A stretch of 48,133 nt of DNA from Gammaproteobacteria bacterium. Lineage in GTDB: Bacteria; Pseudomonadota; Gammaproteobacteria; JASBUN01. Below, piece after piece: positions 42,000-48,133 of the stretch. Both the position numbers and the translations under genes were made by a program. The notes under the pieces are model-generated. The model saw only the letters and a program-made list of their open reading frames with translations, was not told the DNA's origin and did not search any database. The stretch lies in assembly GCA_030147845.1 (NCBI GenBank), contig JASBUN010000039.1:1-48133 (forward strand), given 5' to 3'. Each line of letters opens with the position of its first letter. Positions within the stretch are counted from its first letter, which is position 1.

Positions 42000-42643
42000 G
42001 CGATGCGCGCAATGAAATTCTGCAACGCCTGCGCGAGGCGCGCGCGCGAACTCCGCGCGTCGAAGCGCACGACTCACCGTCTGCACGCTTGTCGCGGCAT
42101 GCACGCGGTCCGCAACCCGAGTGGCCGGAAGCGCTGGCCGAGCGGTTCGATAAACAACTGCAAAAAGCCGCGGCTACATGGGTGCACGTAAGCACTGTCG
42201 AGGGGCTGGCGCAGGCCGCGGCCGATTACATGGCGCAGCAGGCGCTGGCGTCCGAGTTGGTCGTCGCGCCACATCGATTATTGAGCGATCTCCGCTGGCC
42301 GCCGTCGCTGTCAGTCCACCAGCGCGCCATCGATGGTGGCGATATCGCAGCCATCACCGTGGCCTTCGCCGCCATCGCCGAAACCGGCAGCTTGATGTTG
42401 TTGTCAGGGCCCGAGACGCCGACCCGTTTCAACTTTCTACCCGATCACTTTCTCTGTGTCGTGCCGCACACCCGCATTGTGGCGCACATCGAAGACGGCT
42501 GGGATCTAGTGCGCCAAGAACGCGGCGGCATGCCGCGCAGCGTAAATTTCATAACCGGCCCGTCGCGCACGGCCGATGTCGAGCAAACCATTCAACTCGG
42601 AGCCCATGGCCCGCGGCGAGTGCATGTCATTGTCCTGGATTAA
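41996..42643 (+). CDS. lutC: LutC/YkgG-type lactate oxidation subunit
   Basis: ATG 41996 overlaps the lutB stop (ATGA). The frame is open upstream but that part lies inside lutB. The 215-residue LUD-domain protein has AIAETGSLMLLSGPETPTRF and LPDHFLCVV, the core of the LutC fold. It completes lutABC. The neighbouring garR gene follows after 61 bases. Confidence 0.9.
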   Translation: MSDARNEILQRLREARARTPRVEAHDSPSARLSRHARGPQPEWPEALAERFDKQLQKAAATWVHVSTVEGLAQAAADYMAQQALASELVVAPHRLLSDLRWPPSLSVHQRAIDGGDIAAITVAFAAIAETGSLMLLSGPETPTRFNFLPDHFLCVVPHTRIVAHIEDGWDLVRQERGGMPRSVNFITGPSRTADVEQTIQLGAHGPRRVHVIVLD

Positions 42644-42704
42644 CAGGCGATAATTGCTCGCCTTGCGGCGCCGCTTCGAGTGGTGAACAACGGAGATCAG
42701 CATT

Positions 42705-43595
42705 ATGAGCGATATCAAACTCGGCTTCGTCGGGCTGGGCATCATGGGCCGGCCGATGGCCATCAATCTACTCAAGGCCGGTTACCGGGTCTGGATTCAT
42801 GCGCGCCGCGCGGAGAGCATGACGGCAGTAGCGGACGCCGGCGGCACCCCCTGTGACAGTCCGGCGGCGGTAGCCGCGCAAGCCGAAATCATTTTCACCA
42901 TGGTCTCGGACACCGGCGACGTGGAACATGTCATCACCGGCGACAACGGTATACTCGAAGGTGCCCACCCGAATTCCATAGTGGTCGATATGAGCACCAT
43001 TTCGCCGTCGGCGACGCGTGCGCTTGCTGCACGTCTGGCGGCGCGGGATCTGCACATGCTGGACGCGCCGGTGTCCGGCGGCGACAAGGGCGCGCGGGAC
43101 GGCACCCTATCGATCATGGTCGGTGGTAAAGCCGACATCTTTGAGCGCGTTCGCCCGCTGTTCGAAATCATGGGTAAAAATATCGTACATATCGGCGACC
43201 ACGGCGCCGGACAAGTCACCAAGGCCTGCAATCAGGTCGCCATTGCGCAGACTATCGTCGCCGTCGGCGAAGCCCTGTTGCTGGCCAAGGCATCCGGAGT
43301 CGACCCCGCTCGCGTGCGGCAGGCGTTGTTGGGTGGTTTCGCCAACTCCCGCGTGCTCGAAGTGCACGGGCAACGCATGCTGGACGGCGACTATGAGCCC
43401 GGGTTCAAGGCCAACTTGCACAAGAAAGACATGCGCATCGTACTCGAAACCGCCAATGAACTGGGCATCGCGCTGCCGGGCGCCGCGGTTGCCACGCAAT
43501 GGCTCAATGCCCTGGTCGGCACCGGCAACGGCGAATTGGATTCGGCCGCGCTGTCGCTGCTGCAGCAGCAAATGTGTGATGTAAAATTACACTGA
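42705..43595 (+). CDS. garR: 2-hydroxy-3-oxopropionate (tartronate semialdehyde) reductase
   Basis: The 296-residue dehydrogenase has the NAD(P) loop GFVGLGIMGRPMA (8-20), DAPVSGGDKGA (120-130) for the substrate and GQVTKACNQ with the catalytic Lys173. The pattern belongs to the beta-hydroxyacid dehydrogenase family; the order of motifs and the length fit GarR/GlxR. It reduces tartronate semialdehyde to glycerate, a step after glyoxylate carboligase. GGAG lies before the ATG. With aceB this is a second exit for glyoxylate. 3-hydroxyisobutyrate dehydrogenase is a possible alternative. Confidence 0.85.
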   Translation: MSDIKLGFVGLGIMGRPMAINLLKAGYRVWIHARRAESMTAVADAGGTPCDSPAAVAAQAEIIFTMVSDTGDVEHVITGDNGILEGAHPNSIVVDMSTISPSATRALAARLAARDLHMLDAPVSGGDKGARDGTLSIMVGGKADIFERVRPLFEIMGKNIVHIGDHGAGQVTKACNQVAIAQTIVAVGEALLLAKASGVDPARVRQALLGGFANSRVLEVHGQRMLDGDYEPGFKANLHKKDMRIVLETANELGIALPGAAVATQWLNALVGTGNGELDSAALSLLQQQMCDVKLH

Positions 43596-43654
43596 ATCGA
43601 CTCCATGTATGGTGTCGCGATCTTTAGCCCGAACCACAGTGACCGGAGTGGACT

Positions 43655-44542
43655 ATGTTGCTAGTGACCTTTTCAGACGGCGGGCGCGTGAGTATCGGCG
43701 CCTTGGATCGGCAACGCGCCGAGATCGTCGATCTGTGCGCCGCGGCGCCGCAATTGCCGCCGAGCATGCTGGATTTCATCGCCCTCGGCACGGACGGGCT
43801 GGAAGCCGCACGGCAAGCCATGGGCTCGGGCCAACATCGACTGAAACAAACTCAGGTGCGCCTGCTGGCGCCGATTCCTCGGCCGGCGCGCAACATTTTT
43901 TGCTTGGGAAAAAATTACCTCGCGCATGCACATGAAGTGCGCTCGATTGTCTCCGGCGGCGGCCAAGAAAGCGCCGTACCGAAGCATCCGGTCGTATTCA
44001 CCAAGGCGCCGTCGTGCGTGGTCGGTCCAGGCGAGTCCATTCCGATCGAATTGGACCCCACCGATTCGGTGGATTATGAAGGCGAGTTCACGGTCGTCAT
44101 TGGCGCCGGCGGTCGCGCTATCCGCCGTGCCGATGCCATGACCCATGTGTTCGGTTACACCCTCATCAACGACGTCACCTCACGAACATTGCAGCGTCAA
44201 CACTTGCAATGGTTCTTGGGTAAGAGTCTGGATGGCTTCTGCCCCATGGGACCGGTCATCGCTACCGCGGATGAAGTCGCCGACGTGCGCAAATTACAGT
44301 TGCAGACGCGCGTCAATCAGGAGTTACGCCAGAATGGCAGCGTCGGCGACCTGATTTTCGACATCCCGACGCTGATTGAAACGCTCTCCGGCGGCATGAC
44401 GCTGGAGCCGGGCGATCTGATCGCCACCGGCACGCCGGCCGGCGTCGGCGCCGGTTTCGATCCACCGCGCTTTTTGAACAAAGGCGATACGGTAGAGATA
44501 ACCGTCGAACCCATTGGCACCTTGAGCAATCGCGCTGGCTGA
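43655..44542 (+). CDS. Fumarylacetoacetate hydrolase-family protein
   Basis: The 295-residue protein has the FAH fold: NIFCLGKNYLAHAHE, then DSVDYEGEFTVVIG (metal ligands Glu142/Glu144 and later Asp near 173 in YTLINDVTSRTLQ), KSLDGFCPMGPVI and GDLIATGTPAGVG. FAH-family enzymes hydrolyse or decarboxylate 2-oxo or 1,3-dioxo acids such as acylpyruvate, oxaloacetate or ureidoglycolate. The exact substrate is not known. It is the last gene of the aceB-lut cluster, 59 bases behind garR. GGAG lies nine bases before the ATG. Confidence 0.88.
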   Translation: MLLVTFSDGGRVSIGALDRQRAEIVDLCAAAPQLPPSMLDFIALGTDGLEAARQAMGSGQHRLKQTQVRLLAPIPRPARNIFCLGKNYLAHAHEVRSIVSGGGQESAVPKHPVVFTKAPSCVVGPGESIPIELDPTDSVDYEGEFTVVIGAGGRAIRRADAMTHVFGYTLINDVTSRTLQRQHLQWFLGKSLDGFCPMGPVIATADEVADVRKLQLQTRVNQELRQNGSVGDLIFDIPTLIETLSGGMTLEPGDLIATGTPAGVGAGFDPPRFLNKGDTVEITVEPIGTLSNRAG

Positions 44543-44630
44543 AGCGTATTCGGTAAGCGTTGCCGGCCGCCGCGCCGTAATCGATAACGGCGAGGTGACG
44601 GAGATGCACAAGCGAGGAGCGTAGATACTT

Positions 44631-44687
44631 TGCAGGGCTGAAGCCGTGCCTACCTGGGTTTGTCGCGCCGCTGGCCTGCGGCGCGAC
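44631..44687. repeat. REP-like palindrome and a separate 10-bp stem-loop
   Basis: GCAGGGCTGAAGCCGTGC followed by CTAC (44631-44652) is a degenerate REP. Next, GTCGCGCCGC (44662-44671) and GCGGCGCGAC (44678-44687) form a perfect 10-bp stem with loop TGGCCT. Both lie about 90-145 bases after the FAH-family gene and could end or stabilise its transcript. Confidence 0.65.
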
Positions 44688-44712
44688 CGTCGACTGATGG
44701 AACCCCGCCCGC

Positions 44713-45009
44713 TTTTGTAGGCACGGATTCATCCGTGCAAGGTAGGCCATTGAACGTACCAGGTCAGCATGGTTAAAACCGTGTCTACATCGCCATGTGA
44801 TACGCGGTGATTATGGCAGGGGTTTTGTAGGCACGGATTCATCCGTGCAAGGTAGGCCATTGAACGTACCAGGTCTGCATGGTTAAAACCGTGTCTACAT
44901 CGCCGTGTGATACGCGGTGATTATGGCAGGGATTTTGTAGGCACGGATTCATCCGTGCAAAGAAGGCCACTGACCGTATCGGGTCTGCACGGCTAAAGCC
45001 GTGCCTACA
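44713..45009. repeat. Tandem BIME/REP array with 110-bp period
   Basis: Three units begin at 44713, 44823 and 44933. The first two are 110 bases long and differ at about three positions. The third is shorter (77 bases) and more diverged. Each holds a palindrome GCACGGATTCATCCGTGC after GTAG and a second, inverted one (GCATGGTTAAAACCGTGTC or GCACGGCTAAAGCCGTGC before CTAC). The third unit has 12-base ends TTGTAGGCACGG and CCGTGCCTACAA in inverted orientation (44935-44946, 44998-45009). GTAG plus palindrome marks REPs moved by RAYT transposases. No RAYT gene is in the window. Confidence 0.85.
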
Positions 45010-45089
45010 AGGGCTGTTCGGGTGGTTGATCGGCAATTAGCTTGGCTTTACCGGTCAAATCTTCGTCCCATCGGCGTTGCGGATAGCCA

Positions 45090-45353
45090 CTACAAATCGT
45101 CAATCGACCGCGTAATGACCGCCGCCTGTTCGAACAACACACTCTTGTGCGTGCCGCGCAGTAGCTCGTATGCACTGTGCTTATTGTCCGGCACACGCGC
45201 GAACAAGCCTGCCATGTCATAAACTCGTGTGCACCTATCCTCACTCCCAGCGATCCATAATAATGGCAGCTGGATGGAGGTGACGATTACGCGCGTGTCG
45301 GGATATTCCCTGACGCTGTAGTAGGCAATGCGAGAATAAGAATCGGCGAGCAT
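45090..45353 (-). pseudogene. Remnant of an alpha/beta hydrolase C-terminus
   Basis: An 87-codon frame on the minus strand has LPLLWIAGSEDRCTRVYDMA, then NKHSAYELLRGTHKSVLFE. This is the end of an alpha/beta hydrolase: P-x-L-W-I-x-G-x-x-D for the acid residue and G-x-H for the catalytic histidine. The nucleophile part is missing and upstream DNA is AT-rich and gene-free. It sits between a BIME array and imuA, which suggests a truncated gene. A short real protein is the alternative. Confidence 0.45.
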
Positions 45354-45486
45354 TTACATCGCATGTGGAGCTCCTATGCGCCTGAGCGGGTAATGCGCAG
45401 TTCGATCATCGCAATTGTGTGGTCATTTCTCGATGTAAATTGTGCGATGGCAGTCGGCCCAACCCATCCATCCGCCATCCACTACG

Positions 45487-45560
45487 TCAAAAATATCATG
45501 TAATTTATAGATAAATATTATAACTAATTAATTTAAATATATTTTATTTTTATATATGTA
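45487..45560. other. AT-rich island upstream of imuAB
   Basis: Some 70 bases are nearly all A/T (for example TAAATATTATAACTAATTAA). It ends just before the LexA-like box of imuA. TAACTAATT also occurs in the island near 3645-3655. It could be an UP element or a silencer site. Confidence 0.55.
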
Positions 45561-45583
45561 TTCAGCTTGCAGCGTCTTCTGAT

Positions 45584-45603
45584 TAGTGTATATATTTACA
45601 CTA
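45584..45603. promoter_or_regulatory. LexA operator at imuA promoter
   Basis: TAGTGTA (45584-45590) and TACACTA (45597-45603) form a perfect 7+6+7 inverted repeat. It matches the palindrome at lexA (37265-37284) at 15 of 20 bases. The centre TATATT could be the -10 box. It lies 62 bases before the imuA start, so imuAB is likely an SOS operon. Confidence 0.65.
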
Positions 45604-45665
45604 TTGGAGAAAGGCCTGTTGATCTGCCGCCAATAAGGAAGGTGGCAGCACCGAAAGTCGATTGC

Positions 45666-46301
45666 ATGAATCTCGAACATCTATTGCAACGCGCCGATAT
45701 TTGGCGCGCCGGTTCGCACGTCGATCACGCCTCGTCAGCCAGGCCCGTGGTAGCCAGCGGTCATCCGGCATTGGATACACAACTGCCCGGCGGCGGCTGG
45801 CCTCTGGGTGCATTGACTGAACTGCTGTACGAACACGCCGGCATCGGTGAACTGCAATTGCTGCTGCCGGCGTTCGCCAGCCTTACCCATCAAAAACGTT
45901 GGTTGGCCTGGGTCGGTCCGCCTTGGCTGCCCTATGCCCCGGCGTTGGCCAACGCCGGTGTGCGGCTGGAGCACGTCTTGATGGTGCAAGTAGACGCTGC
46001 AAAGAGCGCCCTTTGGGCCATGGAACAGGCACTGCGCTCTGGTGTTTGCGGCGCCGTGCTTGGCTGGCCGCGGCACGTCGACATGCCCGTGCTGCGGCGT
46101 CTGCAACTGGCTGCCGAATCCGGCCGCGCCATGGCGATACTGTTTCGTCCCCTACTGCAGGCGGAACAGGCCTCAGCCGCGGCTTTGCGCCTGCAATTGA
46201 CACCTACCGCCGACGGCTTACAGGTGCACGTTCTCAAGCGTCGCGGAAGTCGGCACGCACAGCCCATTTCGATAACAACGAATCACCATGCTGTGGCTTA
46301 G
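45666..46301 (+). CDS. imuA: ImuA, RecA-like accessory protein of SOS mutagenesis
   Basis: From ATG 45666 the product has 211 residues. Starts further up lie inside or directly behind the LexA box, so this is the sensible one, although the ribosome-binding site is weak. The N-terminus NLEHLLQRADIWRAG and ALDTQLPGGGWPLGALTELL are typical of ImuA/SulA-like RecA-fold proteins. There is no Walker A of RecA type. ImuA works with ImuB and DnaE2 in damage-induced mutagenesis. It overlaps imuB by 14 bases. Confidence 0.88.
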   Translation: MNLEHLLQRADIWRAGSHVDHASSARPVVASGHPALDTQLPGGGWPLGALTELLYEHAGIGELQLLLPAFASLTHQKRWLAWVGPPWLPYAPALANAGVRLEHVLMVQVDAAKSALWAMEQALRSGVCGAVLGWPRHVDMPVLRRLQLAAESGRAMAILFRPLLQAEQASAAALRLQLTPTADGLQVHVLKRRGSRHAQPISITTNHHAVA

Positions 46302-47733
46302 CATCTATTTACCTCATCTAGCGTTGGATCTACTGATGCGTGGCGATGCAGCCGGTATCGGTGATACTGCATTGGCGGTATATGCTGGCGACGGCGACCG
46401 CCGACGCATCCATGCCCGCAATCGCGCAGCGGTGCAATTGGGCATCCAGCCGGGCATGACGCTGGCTGCAGCCCGCGCCTTGAGCGCAAGCCTACAGGTG
46501 CATGCACGGGATACCGATGCTGAATGTGCCGCTCTGCGCAATATGGCCGCCTGGGCGCAACAATTCACGCCTACCCTTACGCTTCACCCGCCCGACGGCT
46601 TATTGCTGGAAGTGGCCGGCAGCCTGAATCTGTTTGCTGGCATCGATGCATTGCAAGCGCGCCTTATCGCCGGTCTACGCGAGCTGGGCTATCATCCGCG
46701 CACAGCCGTGGCGCCAACGCCCCAGGGTGCTTGGCTATTGGTCCGGCATGGCTTTCACCCGCCCGTTCTCGAACGGCAGGAATTGGCTCCGGTCATACGT
46801 AAACTGCCCATTGATGCGCTGCAACGTCCTCAACATTTGTTGCAGACATTGCGTGGTATGGGATTGCGTAGCATCGGCGACTGTCTGCGCTTGCCACGCG
46901 CGGCACTGGCGCGACGTCTTGGCCCGGAATTGGTGCAATATCTTGATCGCGTCCTCGGCCGCCAAGCCGATCCCCAACCGGCATTCGTGCCACTGTCCTC
47001 TTTCCACAGTGCATTGGCGTTGCCCGCGGAAGTAAGCGATACCACAGCATTGCTGTTTGCCGCTCAGCGCCTGTTGCTGGAACTGGAGGGTTTTCTTCGC
47101 GCGCGCGCCATGGGCGTGCAAAAGATCCGCTTCACGCTGTCCCATCTGCATGCTCCAGCGGACGATATCCATATCGGTCTGCTACAGGCTAACCGCAACG
47201 CCGCTCATCTACTGGATCTGCTGCGCGAGCGCCTGGATCGTTATGAGCTACGTGCGCCGGCCATTGGTCTCAGTCTGAGTGCCGAACATCCAACGCCATT
47301 AGCCGAAGACAATGCCGATCTGTTTGAGCGCTCGCAGACTGCCGAACGCGATTGGCCACAATTGGTCGAACATCTGCGCGCGCGCTTGGGACATCAGGCG
47401 GTACGCGGTATTCAACTGACTGCGGATCACCGTCCGGAACGAGCCTGGCGCTATTGCAATCCCGACGAAACCAGCATCAATCCCGGCAGGCCGCCGCGCC
47501 CTTTATGGCTGTTGCCCGAACCCGAGGCCCTCAAGGAATGCGGCGGATTACCGTGGCTGGATGGACGCCTGTTTCTGGAGCGCGGACCGGAACGTATCGA
47601 AAACGGCTGGTGGGATGGCCATGATATCGCGCGCGATTACTTCGTTGCCCGCAATGAACAGCAGGCGCATTTCTGGGTATTTCGCCAACTGCGTAAACCC
47701 CGGCAATGGTTTCTGCATGGTGTGTTCGGTTGA
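46288..47733 (+). CDS. imuB: ImuB, Y-family polymerase-like protein without catalytic acids
   Basis: The 481-residue protein begins MLWLSIYLPHLALDLL, where a polymerase would have its D-x-D. GLLLEVAGSLNLFAG stands in place of SLDEAYLD of DinB, so the active acids are lost. RSIGDCLRLPRAALARRLG is the helix-hairpin-helix. The C-terminus FWVFRQLRKPRQWFLHGVFG is typical of ImuB. It bridges the beta clamp and DnaE2. Normally dnaE2 follows directly, but here 400 bases of non-coding repeats follow to the window end. Confidence 0.92.
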   Translation: MLWLSIYLPHLALDLLMRGDAAGIGDTALAVYAGDGDRRRIHARNRAAVQLGIQPGMTLAAARALSASLQVHARDTDAECAALRNMAAWAQQFTPTLTLHPPDGLLLEVAGSLNLFAGIDALQARLIAGLRELGYHPRTAVAPTPQGAWLLVRHGFHPPVLERQELAPVIRKLPIDALQRPQHLLQTLRGMGLRSIGDCLRLPRAALARRLGPELVQYLDRVLGRQADPQPAFVPLSSFHSALALPAEVSDTTALLFAAQRLLLELEGFLRARAMGVQKIRFTLSHLHAPADDIHIGLLQANRNAAHLLDLLRERLDRYELRAPAIGLSLSAEHPTPLAEDNADLFERSQTAERDWPQLVEHLRARLGHQAVRGIQLTADHRPERAWRYCNPDETSINPGRPPRPLWLLPEPEALKECGGLPWLDGRLFLERGPERIENGWWDGHDIARDYFVARNEQQAHFWVFRQLRKPRQWFLHGVFG

Positions 47734-47976
47734 CCGAAGAGTTAAAAACTTAGGGAAGCTCTGATTTATTCGATCGAGGGGATGATGGCAAAAGCGGGAA
47801 GCGGCGAAGAAAGCGCAGGTTACGCGCGGTAAATGAGCATCACGGTCCTGTTTTCCTTGCCTGCTTGGCGGCCTTGCGAGAGATCAAGGCTTCGCTAGCC
47901 CGGATATACTGCTCTCGCAGAGACGCAAAGCGCGCCAAGGGAAATAAATCGCCTCATGTCGTGATTTCCGAGTGAT
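47734..47976. other. Non-coding DNA after imuB
   Basis: No gene, ribosome-binding site or strong terminator was seen. A short frame starts near 47783 (ATGATGGCAAAAGC) and stops after 16 codons. There is no start of a dnaE2-like gene. Confidence 0.5.
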
Positions 47977-48058
47977 GCACGGATGAATCCGCGCCTACAA
48001 AATCTCTGCCACAATCACCGCGTGTTCTATGACGATGTAGGCACGGTTTTAACCGTGC
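47977..48058. repeat. Inverted BIME copy downstream of imuAB
   Basis: GCACGGATGAATCCGCGC-CTAC (47977-47998) and GTAG-GCACGGTTTTAACCGTGC (48037-48058) frame a spacer that is the reverse complement of the spacer in the array at 44713-45009 (with CAATCACCGCGT). So a copy of the same 110-bp unit lies here in the opposite orientation. Together the two copies bracket imuAB. Confidence 0.8.
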
Positions 48059-48133
48059 ATTGGCCTGGTTTGGTCCATCCATACACGGCTGAAAACACAT
48101 AAAGCCTATGTCTTCTTTGCGTGCTCGGCGTCT

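Noticed and set aside
41340..42104. A 254-codon minus-strand frame across the lutB/lutC junction
   Set aside because: lutB and lutC are clear on the plus strand; the translation is low-complexity Arg/Ala/Gly.
44713..45009. CRISPR array because of regularly spaced repeats
   Set aside because: The 110-bp units are repeated as a whole, including the spacers, and no cas gene is near; they are BIME/REP repeats.
47750..47790. GGGAAGCTCTGATTTATTC, faintly like the end of an IS
   Set aside because: No matching inverted end and no transposase fragment is nearby, so there is no support beyond resemblance.

Overview
The window reads as chromosomal DNA of a gammaproteobacterium with moderately high GC. 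The evidence is E. coli-type LexA, malate synthase A, MltF, GltA, PstSCAB, a short-form DsrC/TusE protein and ImuAB. I cannot place it below class. No rRNA, tRNA or CRISPR array was seen. Very AT-rich patches, each about 70 bases, interrupt the otherwise GC-rich sequence at four places.

Layout. 1-141: right end of an IS256-family insertion sequence, cut by the window edge, followed by a perfect 25-bp tandem duplication. 385-898: a long leader and a small Asp-rich protein. 1374-2863: a tight operon of a class II aldolase, a PadR regulator and a carboxymuconolactone-decarboxylase-like protein, with a palindromic operator. 2967-4238 (minus): a secreted His/Arg-rich protein and a hotdog thioesterase. 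4465-11213: a MoxR/DUF58/DUF4381/BatA/BatB-TPR/BatD operon with overlapping or nearly touching genes. 11267-12583 (minus): a sigma-54 activator with a cysteine-bearing PAS domain. 12813-17103 (minus): apparent operon lon-tpm-dinB, led by a heat-shock-like promoter. 17275-18755: def and a formyltransferase paralogue. 18835-22586 (minus): a sensor kinase with a small upstream gene, then mltF. 22676-30156 (minus): pstSCAB behind a Pho box, followed by an Mla/Mce-type lipid transporter where phoU would often be. 30606-32756 (minus): a large lipoprotein whose C-terminus is a type IV pilin-like domain. 32967-35291 (minus): a Na+(K+)/H+ antiporter with a TrkA-N domain and a DsrC-like protein that keeps CysB but lacks CysA. 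35930-37910: gltA and lexA. 38135-44542: aceB-lutABC-garR-FAH, a carbon-acid utilisation cluster. 44631-48058: REP/BIME-like repeats on both sides of an SOS-type imuAB cassette.

How the genes connect. lexA and imuAB carry 20-bp palindromes that match each other at 15 positions, which gives a likely LexA operator for this organism. dinB has no such box and instead sits behind lon and tpm, so polymerase IV may follow proteolytic or heat stress here. gltA, aceB, lutABC and garR concern acetyl-CoA, glyoxylate, lactate and tartronate-semialdehyde metabolism. The Bat operon, MltF, the Mla-type transporter and the pilin-fused lipoprotein all concern the cell envelope.

I did not find a clearly new multi-gene system. 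The most unusual items are the lipoprotein-pilin fusion, the DsrC homologue with only CysB, the lon-tpm-dinB operon, and the imuAB pair without an adjacent dnaE2 and flanked by inverted REP clusters.
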